Shown piece after piece: positions 45,974-55,753 of a stretch of 64,000 nucleotides of DNA. This stretch comes from Bacteroidota bacterium (GTDB lineage Bacteria > Bacteroidota > Bacteroidia > AKYH767-A > 2013-40CM-41-45). Each line of letters opens with the position of its first letter. Within the stretch, counting starts at the first letter, position 1. A model generated the notes under the pieces. It was not told where the DNA came from and ran no database searches. It worked only from the letters and a program-made list of their open reading frames with translations. The DNA is taken from the NCBI GenBank assembly GCA_016720655.1, contig JADKKE010000002.1, positions 1 to 64,000 of the forward strand. The letters are read 5' to 3'. Position numbers and translations under genes: made by a program.

Positions 45974-48900
45974 TTGTTCCTTGCTTTACAATTTGATTCT
46001 TCTCAAACATGGATTGCGCGTCGCCTGGCTTCTTATCTGTCAGGAGAATTGCATACGAAAATTACCATCGATCGGGTAAGTATTCAATTCGTTCAAAGTG
46101 TGAACCTGGAAGGGGTTTATATTGAAGACCAACAGCAAGACACATTATTATATGCAAAAAAAATAAGCCTGACGTTTAAAGACCTCAGCACAGAAAAACG
46201 CATTCTTGCAATTGACAAATTGAGTCTGGACAATACTTTTTTTCGCCTTGTTCATTACAAAGGAAAGGAACACGACAACTTGTATTTTCTGCTGTCCTAT
46301 TTTTCCTCACCAACACCCGTTGTGAGCGACACTTCCCTTGTTCCCTGGAAACTGAGTATTTCTTCACTGTCCTTGAAAAATGTACGGTTCAAAAATTTGA
46401 ATGAAAACGATACTGTTTCACCGGTGGGTCTTGAATTTTCGAATCTTGCCCTTGATGGCATCACTGGACAGCTCAACAAAATCTCATTTGTCAATGATTC
46501 CATTTTTGCGACAATCAATCAACTTAAATTTCATGATCACAGTGGATTTACAGTTGATGAGTTTTCGGCAATTGCAAAAGTATCTTCCAATCAAATAAGG
46601 GCTGAAAATCTGGTGATCAGGTCGCCGCACACGAATATCAAAGGAAATTTGACTTTTGATTACGACAGCTTCCCTTGTTTCGAAGAGTTCACCAAACAGA
46701 TCCAGTGGAAATCAAACTTTGAAAACTCAACAGTTTCCTTTTCTGACATCGCCTACTTTGCCCACGAACTATGGGGAATGGACGACTCTGTAAAAATTGA
46801 TGGAAACTTTAAGGGTAGTGTCAATCGCTTCAAAGGAAAAAACGCTACACTGCGCTGGGGTAAGAGTTCTTATTTTAAAGGAAACTTATCCATGACAGGG
46901 CTGCCGTACATCGAAGATACCTATATGGATATTCAGGCTGACGCTATACAAACCAACCAGCAAGATATCGCATCAATTCCGCTCCCTCCATTTAATGAAA
47001 ATCATACCGTTGATGTTCCGGATAATTTGAAAGAACTTGGAGAAGTAGTCTTCAAAGGAAAATTTACCGGGTTCTTCAGCGACTTTGTTGCATACGGTAA
47101 TATCACTACCGCACTTGGGTATATCAATTCCGATATTAATCTAAAATATGATCCTAAATCGAAAGTGTCAGTGTACAGCGGTCATCTGGCAGCACATGAT
47201 TTCGATGTAGGCAGAGTTGCGATGATTAAAGATATGGGCAAAATTACCTTCAACGCAGATATAAAAGGAAAGGGCCTAAAATTGAATGATGTGGATGCGC
47301 GGATGACAGGTATGGTTGAATCACTCGAATATAAAAACTACCAATACCATTCGATTAAAGTGGATGGAGAAATTGCGAAAAAACTTTTCAATGGTGCTGT
47401 TACTGTTACTGATCCAAATGTGGAATTAAGTTTTACAGGTGCGATTGATTTCAGAGGTAAATTGCCTGCTTTTAATTTCAATGCAGACATCCGTCATGCG
47501 AGTCTGGATACACTTCATCTTGTTAATTTCCCCGGCGAAAATATTTTGCAAACAAGTATCAATTCACATTTTGTTGGCAACAAGCTCGACAATCTGGAAG
47601 GTCAGTTGGAAATTAAAAACACCTTCCTGTTGGTTGATAAAAAGATGTATCGTATCGGAAACATTTACCTGAATGCGCAGAAAACTCCAAATGGAGAAAA
47701 GAAAATTGATCTGACCTCCGATTTCCTGGATGCGGAAATTGCAGGAAAATATGAGCTTGCAACCATCGGAGATGCTTTTAAACAGATCCTGCCACGCTAT
47801 TTACCTTCTGTAATTCTACCTCTGAAAAAAGGACCAGATACTCAGAATTTCACTTTTGACTTGAAATTGAAAAATACATCGGTGATCACTGAAAATTTTC
47901 TTCCATCGTGGACGATTGATCCCCAAACCATTTTGAGCGGCAGTTTGAACACGATGAATGGAACTTTTCGACTTGATTTCTCGAGCCCGGATATTCGTTA
48001 CGGTGGAATACATTTCCTTCAAAATGGAATCAATCTGAATGGAGATGCACAAACTTTATCCATGGACGTCAATGCAGGACGAGTTAATCTTGCCGATAGC
48101 AGTTATATTCTTGGATTAAATCTGAGTTCGAAAACAAGCAACAACCATATTTCTTATCTCTTGCGTTTGGCCGACAATGATACTTTGCACAATAGAGGAA
48201 AGTTCAAAGGATCATTTGATTTTTATTCTGCATCACATTTTGATATGCATTTTGATTCGTCTCAGATCATTATTCAAAATCAGCCCTGGTCATTGGACCC
48301 TGAAAACAAAATCACTTTTGACAGTTCTGCTATCACTATTCACCATTTAAATTTCAGCAACAGGGGAGAAGCGATTAAGATAGAAGGAGTGATTGGAGAT
48401 TCCATCTCTCAAAACCTTGCAATAGAATTTTCTTCCTTCAAGCTGGACAATCTGAATCCATTTCTTCACCAGAGCAATCTGGTTTTGGGTGGTGTAATCG
48501 ATGGAAATGCATACCTCAGTAATGTCAGGAAAAATGCTCAAATGGAAACAGATTTGCACATCACTGATTTAAGTGTTAATTCCGATACCTTGGGTGTTGC
48601 CGCCATCATTTCGAGATACAATTCAGAGCAAAAAATTGTTGTAGCGAATATTGGAGTCACCAGAGGTTCGGCTAAAGTGATCGATATCCGTGGAAATTAT
48701 TATGCAGCCCGCGAAAATGATAATCTTGATTTTACAGTGAAGCTCAACAATTTTTACCTGCACACTCTGGAAAGATACCTTTCAGGAATTATGTCTGAAC
48801 TTAATGGGAAAGTGTCGACAGACTTAACCTTAACCGGAACTTTAGCCAAACCTGTTTTCGAAGGAACAGTCGATTTCTCCAGGGCTTCCTGCATTGTGGA

Positions 48901-50335
48901 TTATCTTAATACGCGATACAGTTTCACCAGTCAGGTGAAAGTGAGAAAAAATGTATTCGATCTTTCCGGAATGAAAATTGTTGATACATATAACAATGAA
49001 GCAGATGTTAGTGGTAAAATCACCCATGAATATTTTTCGAAATTTCTCTTTGATGTAGTGATCAGGCCACGAAAGTTACAAATGCTCCACACCAATGCGG
49101 CACAGAACTCTCTGTATTACGGGAACGCTTATGTTTCCGGTTATGCACATTTCTACGGAGCCATCGAGAACATGAACATGGATATTAATTTAAGTCCGGA
49201 AAAAGGAACAATACTAAATATCCCGCTCAATAGCACCAGTGATGTGAGTCAAAGTGATTTTATCACTTTCATTGATAAATCAAGGAAAACTGATGACGAG
49301 GAAGTGGATGTACAGCGTCTGGTAAATTTATCCGGCGTTCGACTGAACATGAATCTGGATATGAATCCTAATGCCGTAATCAATATCATTTTCGATGAAA
49401 AAATTGGTGACGTTATTTCCGGATCCGGAACAGGAAGTATCCGGATGGATATCAATACTGCGGGAGATTTCAATATGTATGGAACGTATATCATTGAGAA
49501 AGGAGAATATTTGTTTACTCTCCAAAACCTCATTAATAAGAAATTCATTGTAGATCCGGGGAGCAGGATTACCTGGGCCGGAAATCCATACGATGCGACA
49601 GTTGATCTCTCAGCAATTTACGTAGTGTACACTTCTTCATTGTACAAGATAATTCCCGATAGCACTTACAAAAGAAGAATTCCGGTGGATATGCGATTGT
49701 TGCTCACCAATAAACTGATGAACCCGACAATAAATTATGAAATTAATGTGCGTGGAGTAGATGCAACAGAACAAACGTATATCCGAAGCATTCTTAATTC
49801 TGAACAGGAAGTAAGCAAACAAATGTTCGGACTCCTCGTTTTTAATCAATTCATTCCAACAGCAGGCACTGGAGGCTTTGATGCCGGATCAGGAGCCGGC
49901 GCAAGTGCAAGCGAATTGTTGAGCAACCAGGTGAGCAACTGGCTTTCCCAAGTCAGTAAAGATGTCAATATTGGTTTTAATTACCGGGCAAAAGATACCT
50001 ATAGCAGAGAGGAAATTCAGTTGATGTTTTCAAAATCTCTTTTCAACGACCGACTGACTGTCGAAGGGAACATCGGTTACACAAATAATGTTGCTACGCA
50101 AAGCAACAGCAATGTTGTTGGTGATTTTTATGCAGAATATAAAGTGAGTGAAGATGGTCGTTTCCGACTGAAAGGTTTCAATCGTTCCAACAATGACAAC
50201 CTCATTAACTATACATCACCATATACTCAGGGATTCGGAGTTTTTTTTCGTCAGGAATTTAATTCACTCACTGATCTCCTGATGCATTTGCACCTCAAGC
50301 GAAGACCAAAATCGGTAGAAACACCGGTGGAATAG
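45974..50335 (+). CDS. tamB: TamB/AsmA-type translocation and assembly module protein
   Basis: TamB bridges inner and outer membrane and moves phospholipid or helps assembly of outer membrane proteins. The protein of 1453+ residues is almost entirely repetitive beta structure and ends in the DUF490/TamB domain (about 1000-1450), with GDVISGSGTGSIRMDINTAG and YIIEKGEYLFTLQNLINKKF. The first codon given here is TTG; the frame is open back to 45860 and upstream codons encode the needed membrane anchor (AGRILLWIFGIILLFLGGLF), but no ATG, GTG or TTG lies there. The true start is therefore further upstream than written, on a rare codon or obscured by an error. Confidence 0.88.
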   Translation: MFLALQFDSSQTWIARRLASYLSGELHTKITIDRVSIQFVQSVNLEGVYIEDQQQDTLLYAKKISLTFKDLSTEKRILAIDKLSLDNTFFRLVHYKGKEHDNLYFLLSYFSSPTPVVSDTSLVPWKLSISSLSLKNVRFKNLNENDTVSPVGLEFSNLALDGITGQLNKISFVNDSIFATINQLKFHDHSGFTVDEFSAIAKVSSNQIRAENLVIRSPHTNIKGNLTFDYDSFPCFEEFTKQIQWKSNFENSTVSFSDIAYFAHELWGMDDSVKIDGNFKGSVNRFKGKNATLRWGKSSYFKGNLSMTGLPYIEDTYMDIQADAIQTNQQDIASIPLPPFNENHTVDVPDNLKELGEVVFKGKFTGFFSDFVAYGNITTALGYINSDINLKYDPKSKVSVYSGHLAAHDFDVGRVAMIKDMGKITFNADIKGKGLKLNDVDARMTGMVESLEYKNYQYHSIKVDGEIAKKLFNGAVTVTDPNVELSFTGAIDFRGKLPAFNFNADIRHASLDTLHLVNFPGENILQTSINSHFVGNKLDNLEGQLEIKNTFLLVDKKMYRIGNIYLNAQKTPNGEKKIDLTSDFLDAEIAGKYELATIGDAFKQILPRYLPSVILPLKKGPDTQNFTFDLKLKNTSVITENFLPSWTIDPQTILSGSLNTMNGTFRLDFSSPDIRYGGIHFLQNGINLNGDAQTLSMDVNAGRVNLADSSYILGLNLSSKTSNNHISYLLRLADNDTLHNRGKFKGSFDFYSASHFDMHFDSSQIIIQNQPWSLDPENKITFDSSAITIHHLNFSNRGEAIKIEGVIGDSISQNLAIEFSSFKLDNLNPFLHQSNLVLGGVIDGNAYLSNVRKNAQMETDLHITDLSVNSDTLGVAAIISRYNSEQKIVVANIGVTRGSAKVIDIRGNYYAARENDNLDFTVKLNNFYLHTLERYLSGIMSELNGKVSTDLTLTGTLAKPVFEGTVDFSRASCIVDYLNTRYSFTSQVKVRKNVFDLSGMKIVDTYNNEADVSGKITHEYFSKFLFDVVIRPRKLQMLHTNAAQNSLYYGNAYVSGYAHFYGAIENMNMDINLSPEKGTILNIPLNSTSDVSQSDFITFIDKSRKTDDEEVDVQRLVNLSGVRLNMNLDMNPNAVINIIFDEKIGDVISGSGTGSIRMDINTAGDFNMYGTYIIEKGEYLFTLQNLINKKFIVDPGSRITWAGNPYDATVDLSAIYVVYTSSLYKIIPDSTYKRRIPVDMRLLLTNKLMNPTINYEINVRGVDATEQTYIRSILNSEQEVSKQMFGLLVFNQFIPTAGTGGFDAGSGAGASASELLSNQVSNWLSQVSKDVNIGFNYRAKDTYSREEIQLMFSKSLFNDRLTVEGNIGYTNNVATQSNSNVVGDFYAEYKVSEDGRFRLKGFNRSNNDNLINYTSPYTQGFGVFFRQEFNSLTDLLMHLHLKRRPKSVETPVE

Positions 50336-50490
50336 TTGTTAGTTATTAGTGCATAGTGGTTAGTGGTTAGTGGTTAGTATGGGTACGCGTTATCAAGCTT
50401 AACCACAACATTCATAATTCATAATTCATAATTCGCAACTCAACTCATAACTCATAACTCATAACTCATAACTCATAACTCTCTAAAAAA
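50336..50490. repeat. Short AT-rich intergenic repeats after tamB
   Basis: GTGGTTAGTGGTTAGTGGTTAG (7-mers) is followed by CATAATT repeats (about 50412-50433) and then six or more ATAACTC heptamers (about 50444-50480). The units are related to, but shorter than, the octamers around msrA. Confidence 0.8.
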
Positions 50491-50495
50491 CAAAA

Positions 50496-50515
50496 CCGCG
50501 CCTTACGGGGCGCGG
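50496..50515. terminator. GC-rich hairpin with CCTTACGGGG core
   Basis: CCGCGCC, TTACGG, GGCGCGG forms a 7-bp stem. On the minus strand it is followed by TTTTGTTTTTT, so it would work as a terminator for leftward transcription; for tamB it is a hairpin without a T-tract. The same core occurs in two hairpins at 50918-50977. Confidence 0.6.
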
Positions 50516-51229
50516 ATTCTGTTGATTTCAACCGATTCGGTTATCCATCAGTGTTTAACCATCGTGTACAGTTTAGAGGTTTTTTTTGTTTGTGTTTACT
50601 GAACAATGATAAGCACAAGGACTACATGCGTGTTTTAAGATTTCTGGATTTTCTTACAAAAAATCTGTATTCACTGGTTATCAATATTTTGTTTTTGAAA
50701 AAGAAGAATCAAAAATGCTGTGCTGAGAATTATTCTGCATTGCGAATTTCTATTTTTGAAAATACAATCGTCTGATGGTAATTTTTCCGATGCTCAATGA
50801 AGGATGGCACTTGAAAAATTGAGTTGAACCGCACCGGTTTTTCTAAATAAATGGCAAGCAAGAAAAAATCAAAATTTTATTCCAACAACACGAACATTCG
50901 AAGGTATATAGAATGAACAAACGCCGCCAAGCCTTACGGGGCTTGAGCGGCGTTTGAATTCAACCTTACGGGGTTGAGAGTTAAACCATACGCTTGTTTA
51001 GGGAGGTTTATGAATCAATTATACAGCGATATTGAAGAATAGGGTGAGCACAAATTTGAGCAATCTTACAGACGTAAGAAATTCAACAATCGTTTTGATA
51101 TTGCTTGACACAAATCTTTAATTCAGCGTTTAATTGCAGCCTCGTTCACTCAATTTCCGCTAAATCGCTATATCGTCTTGAAAGATTTACGTTTTTACCT
51201 GCAATTCGGGACATTCCGTTAAACTTTCG
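50516..51229. other. Gene-free block before ribBA with hairpins
   Basis: No convincing ORF is seen here on either strand; the 74-codon frame at 50551-50775 lacks any recognisable domain. A small stem AACCG-CAC-CGGTT followed by TTTTCT (50827-50843) could be a weak plus-strand terminator. A long hairpin with an A bulge occupies 50918-50956 and a shorter one 50960-50977; both have the CCTTACGGGG core. A CTTACAGACGTAAG palindrome lies near 51064-51077. No FMN riboswitch consensus was found upstream of ribBA. Confidence 0.6.
50918..50977. repeat. Paired hairpins with CCTTACGGGG cores
   Basis: The first hairpin (50918-50956) pairs CAAACGCCGC with GCGGCGTTTG and CAAGCC with GGCTTG, around a TTACGG centre, with one bulged A. 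The second (50960-50977) pairs TCAACC with GGTTGA around the same centre. On the plus strand the apical part can form a UACG (UNCG-type) tetraloop; on the minus strand it reads CCCCGTAAGG. Conserved loop with changing, still complementary stems suggests RNA-level structure. Confidence 0.75.
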
Positions 51230-51237
51230 TAAATTTG
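51230..51237 (+). promoter_or_regulatory. Candidate -7 box of ribBA
   Basis: TAAATTTG matches TAnnTTTG and ends 22 bp before the ATG at 51260. A weak TTCG (about 51205-51208) is the only -33 candidate. Confidence 0.5.
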
Positions 51238-51259
51238 CACCGAATTTATATTCATTCTT

Positions 51260-52474
51260 ATGTTCAATTTAAATACGATTGAAGAGGCAATACAGGATCT
51301 CAAGGAAGGGAAAGTGATCATTGTCGTTGATGATGCAAACAGGGAAAATGAGGGAGATTTCATCACTGCTGCAGAAAATGTAACACCGGAGGTGATCAAT
51401 TTCATGGCCACCCATGGGAAAGGACTCATTTGCGTAGCACTTACTGAAAAACGCTGCCTTGAATTGGATCTTCAACTCATGGTTACTAAGAATACGGCTT
51501 CACACGAAACTCAATTTACTGTGTCCGTTGATTTGCTGGGACATGGTACAACGACTGGAATTTCTGCAAGCGACAGATCAAAAACCATACAGGCACTGAT
51601 AAACCCGGACACACAAGCGCATGACCTGGCCAGACCCGGACATATTTTCCCTTTGAGGGCTAAAGAAGGTGGTGTTTTGAGAAGGGCCGGGCACACTGAA
51701 GCAACAATCGATCTCGCAATCATGGCAGGTATGCAACCCGCAGGAGCCCTTGTAGAAATCATGAATGCAGATGGTACCATGGCCAGGCTTCCGGACCTGA
51801 TCTTAATTGCAGAAAAATTCGGGCTTAAAATTATTTCGATCGAAGATCTGATTGCATTCAAATTAAAATCAGAAAGTCTTATCGAGAAACAAGTAGATGT
51901 GAAATTACCTACTGTACATGGTGATTTTGAATTGTATGCTTACAAACAAATTAGCAACGGTCAGGAACATCTTGCATTGGTAAAAGGTACATGGAATAAA
52001 AATGAACCCGTGTTGGTACGGGTACATTCTTCTTGTCTTACCGGTGATATTTTTGGTTCTTGTCGGTGCGATTGTGGACCACAGTTGCACAGTGCAATGG
52101 AAATGATAGAAAAAGAAGGCAGGGGAGTGATCGTTTACATGAATCAGGAAGGACGAGGTATCGGTTTATTGAATAAACTAAAAGCATATAAATTGCAGGA
52201 ACAAGGACGCGATACAGTAGAAGCAAATCTCGAGTTGGGTTTTGAAAGTGATGAACGGGATTATGGTGTAGGTGCCCAAATTCTACGCGACCTGGGTGTT
52301 TCGAAAATGCGATTGATGACTAACAATCCTAAAAAAAGAGCCGGCTTAGTCGGTTATGGACTGGAAATTGTCGAAGTAGTTCAAATTGGAATCAAGTCGA
52401 ATAAGCACAATAAACTCTACCTCATCACAAAACGTGATAAGATGGGCCATTCCATTAAAATCGACAATGATTGA
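51260..52474 (+). CDS. ribBA: Bifunctional DHBP synthase / GTP cyclohydrolase II RibBA
   Basis: RibBA supplies both riboflavin precursors. The N-terminal 3,4-dihydroxy-2-butanone-4-phosphate synthase domain (1-200) shows VVDDANRENEGDFITAAE and HGTTTGISASDR. The C-terminal GTP cyclohydrolase II domain (about 205-404) shows SSCLTGDIFGSCRCDCGPQL with the three zinc cysteines and MNQEGRGIGLLNKLKAYKLQ. Both active sites look complete. The 404-residue length is standard. The gene is convergent with the GT4 gene 13 bp away and appears to be monocistronic. Confidence 0.97.
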   Translation: MFNLNTIEEAIQDLKEGKVIIVVDDANRENEGDFITAAENVTPEVINFMATHGKGLICVALTEKRCLELDLQLMVTKNTASHETQFTVSVDLLGHGTTTGISASDRSKTIQALINPDTQAHDLARPGHIFPLRAKEGGVLRRAGHTEATIDLAIMAGMQPAGALVEIMNADGTMARLPDLILIAEKFGLKIISIEDLIAFKLKSESLIEKQVDVKLPTVHGDFELYAYKQISNGQEHLALVKGTWNKNEPVLVRVHSSCLTGDIFGSCRCDCGPQLHSAMEMIEKEGRGVIVYMNQEGRGIGLLNKLKAYKLQEQGRDTVEANLELGFESDERDYGVGAQILRDLGVSKMRLMTNNPKKRAGLVGYGLEIVEVVQIGIKSNKHNKLYLITKRDKMGHSIKIDND

Positions 52475-52487
52475 TGAAAAGGATTTT

Positions 52488-53683
52488 TTAGTGCTTCTGA
52501 CTGTAAAACTCTATTAACTTTTTTCCGATACTCAGGTTGGAATAATCCTTTTCAACCAATTCCCTGGCCGACTTGCCAATTGAAAAACAGTAAGCAGGAT
52601 CGGCCTTACACTTTTTCACTGCTTTTAAAAATTCCATCGGTGAATCTGCGAGTAAAATATTCTTGCCATTCTCAACATGAATTCCTTCTGCACCAATCGT
52701 CGTTGAAATAATTGTTTTACCCAATGCCATCCCTTGCACAATTTTTACTCTCATTCCGCTTCCCGACAACAATGGAACGATCATAATCTGTTTATCGGCC
52801 ATATAAGCATTCGCATTTTCAATTCTTCCCTCACAGATAACTCCTTTGTGATTTGCATTAGAAATGCTTTCCGGAAAATTTCGCCCGGCTAAAAATAATT
52901 TCAAATCAGAAAACTTTTCGTGAATGGCAGGCCAGCAACTCTTCAGGAACCATTCTACACCTTCTACATTGGGAAGCCAATCCATGGATCCAAGATGAAA
53001 AGGGACAATTCTTTTTCTGAAGGTGGCTTGTACGGATAATCATTCAGATCCACACCAAGAGGTAAACTCAATGCTGGTTTGGTGTAACCCATTTGTCGGA
53101 ATATCCGCTCATCCACAGTGGTAATCGGTACCAGGAAATCAATTTCATTCAAAACTTCCAATTCAACTTTTTTTAATCTTGCTGAGAGAAATTTCAGATA
53201 TTTTTTACGAAAAATATTTTTATCGGAGGCAGCAAGTCTTTCCCAAATGATATGTTCAGCATTGTGGGCCCGGAGACAAATCGACGCCTTACTGTGTTTT
53301 CGGATAGTGGAAATATACGGTGAAGTGAAAAGGGTTTCCAATTGTACCACATCGAATTGTTCTTCTTCCAGAATTTTTATCAGTCTCAATTCAACTTCGC
53401 GGGAATAAAATCGAATCACATTGTAGGATCCGGAAGTAAATAAATTCCGCATTGCTCCCTGAATTGTTACGCGGGTATCTATCGTTTCGCAATTAAAATG
53501 CAATGCATCCCGTAAGGATGTCGGAAACATATCCGGTGGAAGGAAATGCTTACGTGTATTGAGTGCGAACATATGCACTTCAGCCCCACCAGCAGCCAGA
53601 GACTTGGCCATGTTTAACATCGCTATATTTCCTCCATCAATCGGAGGGTAGGGGACGCGGTGACATATCTGCAGAATTTTCAC
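52488..53683 (-). CDS. GT4-family glycosyltransferase, frameshifted
   Basis: The N-terminal frame (from 53683) shows a GT-B opening, KILQICHRVPYPPIDGGNIA, and a central SLPLGVDLNDYPYKPPSEKE, then loses the frame at 52964. The adjacent frame gives the donor-binding half: FHLGSMDWLPNVEGVEWFL, MIVPLLSGSGMRVKIVQGMA (E..GSG.R.K..EaMa-type), GKTIISTTIGAEGI. One missing base in the A4 run at 52998-53001 (minus-strand TTTT) restores ELSLFHLGSMDW and a 398-residue protein of normal length. It probably adds a sugar to a cell-surface glycan. It is followed on the same strand, upstream, by the LptF/G gene. Confidence 0.88.
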
Positions 53684-53700
53684 AGGCGGAGGAAGGGAAA

Positions 53701-55158
53701 TCAGGATTTCTTTCGCAGGAGCTTTTTAAAGAACCTCGAATAAGATGTCCGGTCGAACAAGGATGAATCAGTGGTTGCTTTATACGTCAGGAAAATTCCA
53801 ATTGGCAGAAGAACAATGGACGAAAGCCACATTCCTTTATAGGCGGGGATGACTCCTTCCCTGGCAAATTTTTCACCGGAAATGGAAATCACATGATAGG
53901 TTACAAAAAAGAGAATTGAAATTACAACAGGCATGCCCAGGCCTCCTTTTCGAATGATTGCACCCAATGGAGCACCGATGAAAAAAAGTATCAGACAGGC
54001 AAAAGACAGTGTAAATTTTCGATTCCATTCAATTTCATGCTTGGCAAGATTTCGTGATTTGATATCGATGTCCTGGCCGGCATCGTCAGCCATACTTTTT
54101 ACATTTCTTGCCGCATACAATGCTGATGATGAGATCATGCTTCTTCTTGACTCAGCAAAATTCTGGAGCAGTTCCTCTTGTTTAAAATTTTGTTTTCCCG
54201 GCTGTAGATATGCTTTCACAGTTGTATCGACATTTAATGCTGCAGAGAGACGTTCGAAATTCTCTTTTTTTCGTGAGCGGATTTTTATTTGCAAACTATC
54301 TGCCGCTGAAGACAACTGATCCAGATTTAACATCTGGTAATTGTCTTTGAACAATTGTTCATTCGTTCTTGTCAGCCTGAAAGAACTTAGATCAAAACGA
54401 ATCCGTTCTTCCTCGTACTCTGTTCGCATTAGAGGATGAGCAGAGCGACCCCGTTCACTTTCCTGTTCTTCGTAACTGGTGCCTTTGTAGAGTGTGAGAA
54501 CAAGGAATCGTTCATCTTCAGACATTGCCATTTTTCCCCGTTCTGCCATGATCACTTTTAAATTTCCTCTATTTGCAGAGTGATCATAAATCATGATGTT
54601 CCTCAATGTTTGCCCATCATCGTCTTTCTTTGCAACCCGAATAGAATATCCGTCAATTCCATTGTAAAAAATTCCTTCCTTGATCATTAAGGCAGGCTTT
54701 TGTTGTCTGACATCGTACAGCAATGCATTCATTTTCAAATTTGCTATGGGAAGCACATAATTTGAAAAAAAGAAAGCCCCAAAACAAATAAGAACTGCAG
54801 TGATCATCAATGGACGCATTACTTGCTGAAGAGAAATGCCTGCTGCTTTGCAAGCTGTGAGTTCGAAATGCTCAGCAAGGTTACCGAACGTCATAATTGA
54901 AGATAGCAGGATAGAAAGCGGGAGCGCTAAAGGAACTAGTGTAATTGACACATACACCATCAATTTCAATACGATGATCCAATCCAAACCCTTACCGACT
55001 AAATCGTCGATATATTTCCAGAGGAATTGCATCAACAAAACGAATAAGGCAATCAGAAAAGTGAGTACCAAAGGGCCGGCAAAAGAACGAAGCAGGAGGA
55101 GAGTTAATTTCTTCACGTTATCTTTACCCATTAAATCGAAACGTGTGCAAGTTAGCAA
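53701..55158 (-). CDS. LptF/LptG family permease
   Basis: LptF and LptG are the membrane halves of the ABC machine that extracts LPS from the inner membrane. The 485-residue protein has the N-terminal pair of helices (LLLLRSFAGPLVLTFLIALF), the conserved LPLALPLSILLSSIMTFGNL region, a periplasmic beta-jellyroll, and C-terminal helices with FIGAPLGAIIRKGGLGMPV and ISISGEKFAREG. A second ATG at 55131 (MGKDNVKKLTLLLL) may be the real start; the first overlaps the divergent hypothetical gene. Bacteroidota copies are often annotated only to family level, as here. Confidence 0.92.
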   Translation of the reverse strand: MLTCTRFDLMGKDNVKKLTLLLLRSFAGPLVLTFLIALFVLLMQFLWKYIDDLVGKGLDWIIVLKLMVYVSITLVPLALPLSILLSSIMTFGNLAEHFELTACKAAGISLQQVMRPLMITAVLICFGAFFFSNYVLPIANLKMNALLYDVRQQKPALMIKEGIFYNGIDGYSIRVAKKDDDGQTLRNIMIYDHSANRGNLKVIMAERGKMAMSEDERFLVLTLYKGTSYEEQESERGRSAHPLMRTEYEEERIRFDLSSFRLTRTNEQLFKDNYQMLNLDQLSSAADSLQIKIRSRKKENFERLSAALNVDTTVKAYLQPGKQNFKQEELLQNFAESRRSMISSSALYAARNVKSMADDAGQDIDIKSRNLAKHEIEWNRKFTLSFACLILFFIGAPLGAIIRKGGLGMPVVISILFFVTYHVISISGEKFAREGVIPAYKGMWLSSIVLLPIGIFLTYKATTDSSLFDRTSYSRFFKKLLRKKS

Positions 55159-55753
55159 ATTGAAATTTAGTAAGCAGGAGTTGGATGTACTTCAGGATAG
55201 CAATTTCTTCCTGGTTAAACATCAGGCGACCCGGGGTCTTCAGAATTTATTTGGGGAACTTTGTCAATCACTTGAAGCTGTTGAAAAGAACGACCCTACA
55301 CCCATTTCCGGATTGAACGAAAAATCAGGTAAAATATTCCGTGGTGAAAACTATCGTTTGTTGCCCTACGTAGTTCTTGATTACCCAAGATATTTTTCAA
55401 AAGATTCTATTTTCGCCTTTCGATCGATGTTTTGGTGGGGTAACGGCTTCAGTTTCACTCTGCATTTGCAGGGAAAAGCTTTTCATGAACTTTGTTCAAC
55501 TATTGAACACAATCTTAAATTGCTTGTGAACCTTGGAGTTTTCGTTTGTGTAAATAAAGAATCCCCCTGGGAATACCATTATGCCGAAGAAAATTATCAG
55601 CCGCTTGAAGAATGGTTGAAGAAAAATGAAAGCGTAAATCTGAAACAAAAAGAATTCGTCAAATTTAGTCGCCGACTGGATTTGGAAAACTATTCCCAAG
55701 TAACAGAATTTGGTACAGAAACCTGGTTGTTATTTAAAAAGCTCTGCTCCTGA
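55145..55753 (+). CDS. Conserved hypothetical protein
   Basis: The frame is open from 54836, but everything before 55145 is antisense to the LptF/G gene. The coherent protein starts at a GTG (55145) or TTG (55163): KLKFSKQELDVLQDSNFFLV. It has about 200 residues, no signal peptide or membrane helix, and aromatic-rich stretches (GENYRLLPYVVLDYPRYF, SMFWWGNGFSFTLHLQGK, VCVNKESPWEYHYAEENY). I do not know the family by name. Because the start overlaps the start of the divergent LptF/G gene, the two promoters must lie inside each other's coding regions. Confidence 0.7.
   Translation: MQVSKLKFSKQELDVLQDSNFFLVKHQATRGLQNLFGELCQSLEAVEKNDPTPISGLNEKSGKIFRGENYRLLPYVVLDYPRYFSKDSIFAFRSMFWWGNGFSFTLHLQGKAFHELCSTIEHNLKLLVNLGVFVCVNKESPWEYHYAEENYQPLEEWLKKNESVNLKQKEFVKFSRRLDLENYSQVTEFGTETWLLFKKLCS

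Noticed and set aside
50551..50775. 74-codon frame as a gene
   Set aside because: No domain, atypical composition rich in F/L/K/N, and no start signal; it overlaps a structured intergenic region.
50516..51259. FMN riboswitch upstream of ribBA
   Set aside because: None of the conserved RFN-element segments was found.
54836..55142. N-terminal extension of the hypothetical protein
   Set aside because: It is antisense to conserved LptF/G coding sequence; coherent protein begins near 55145.
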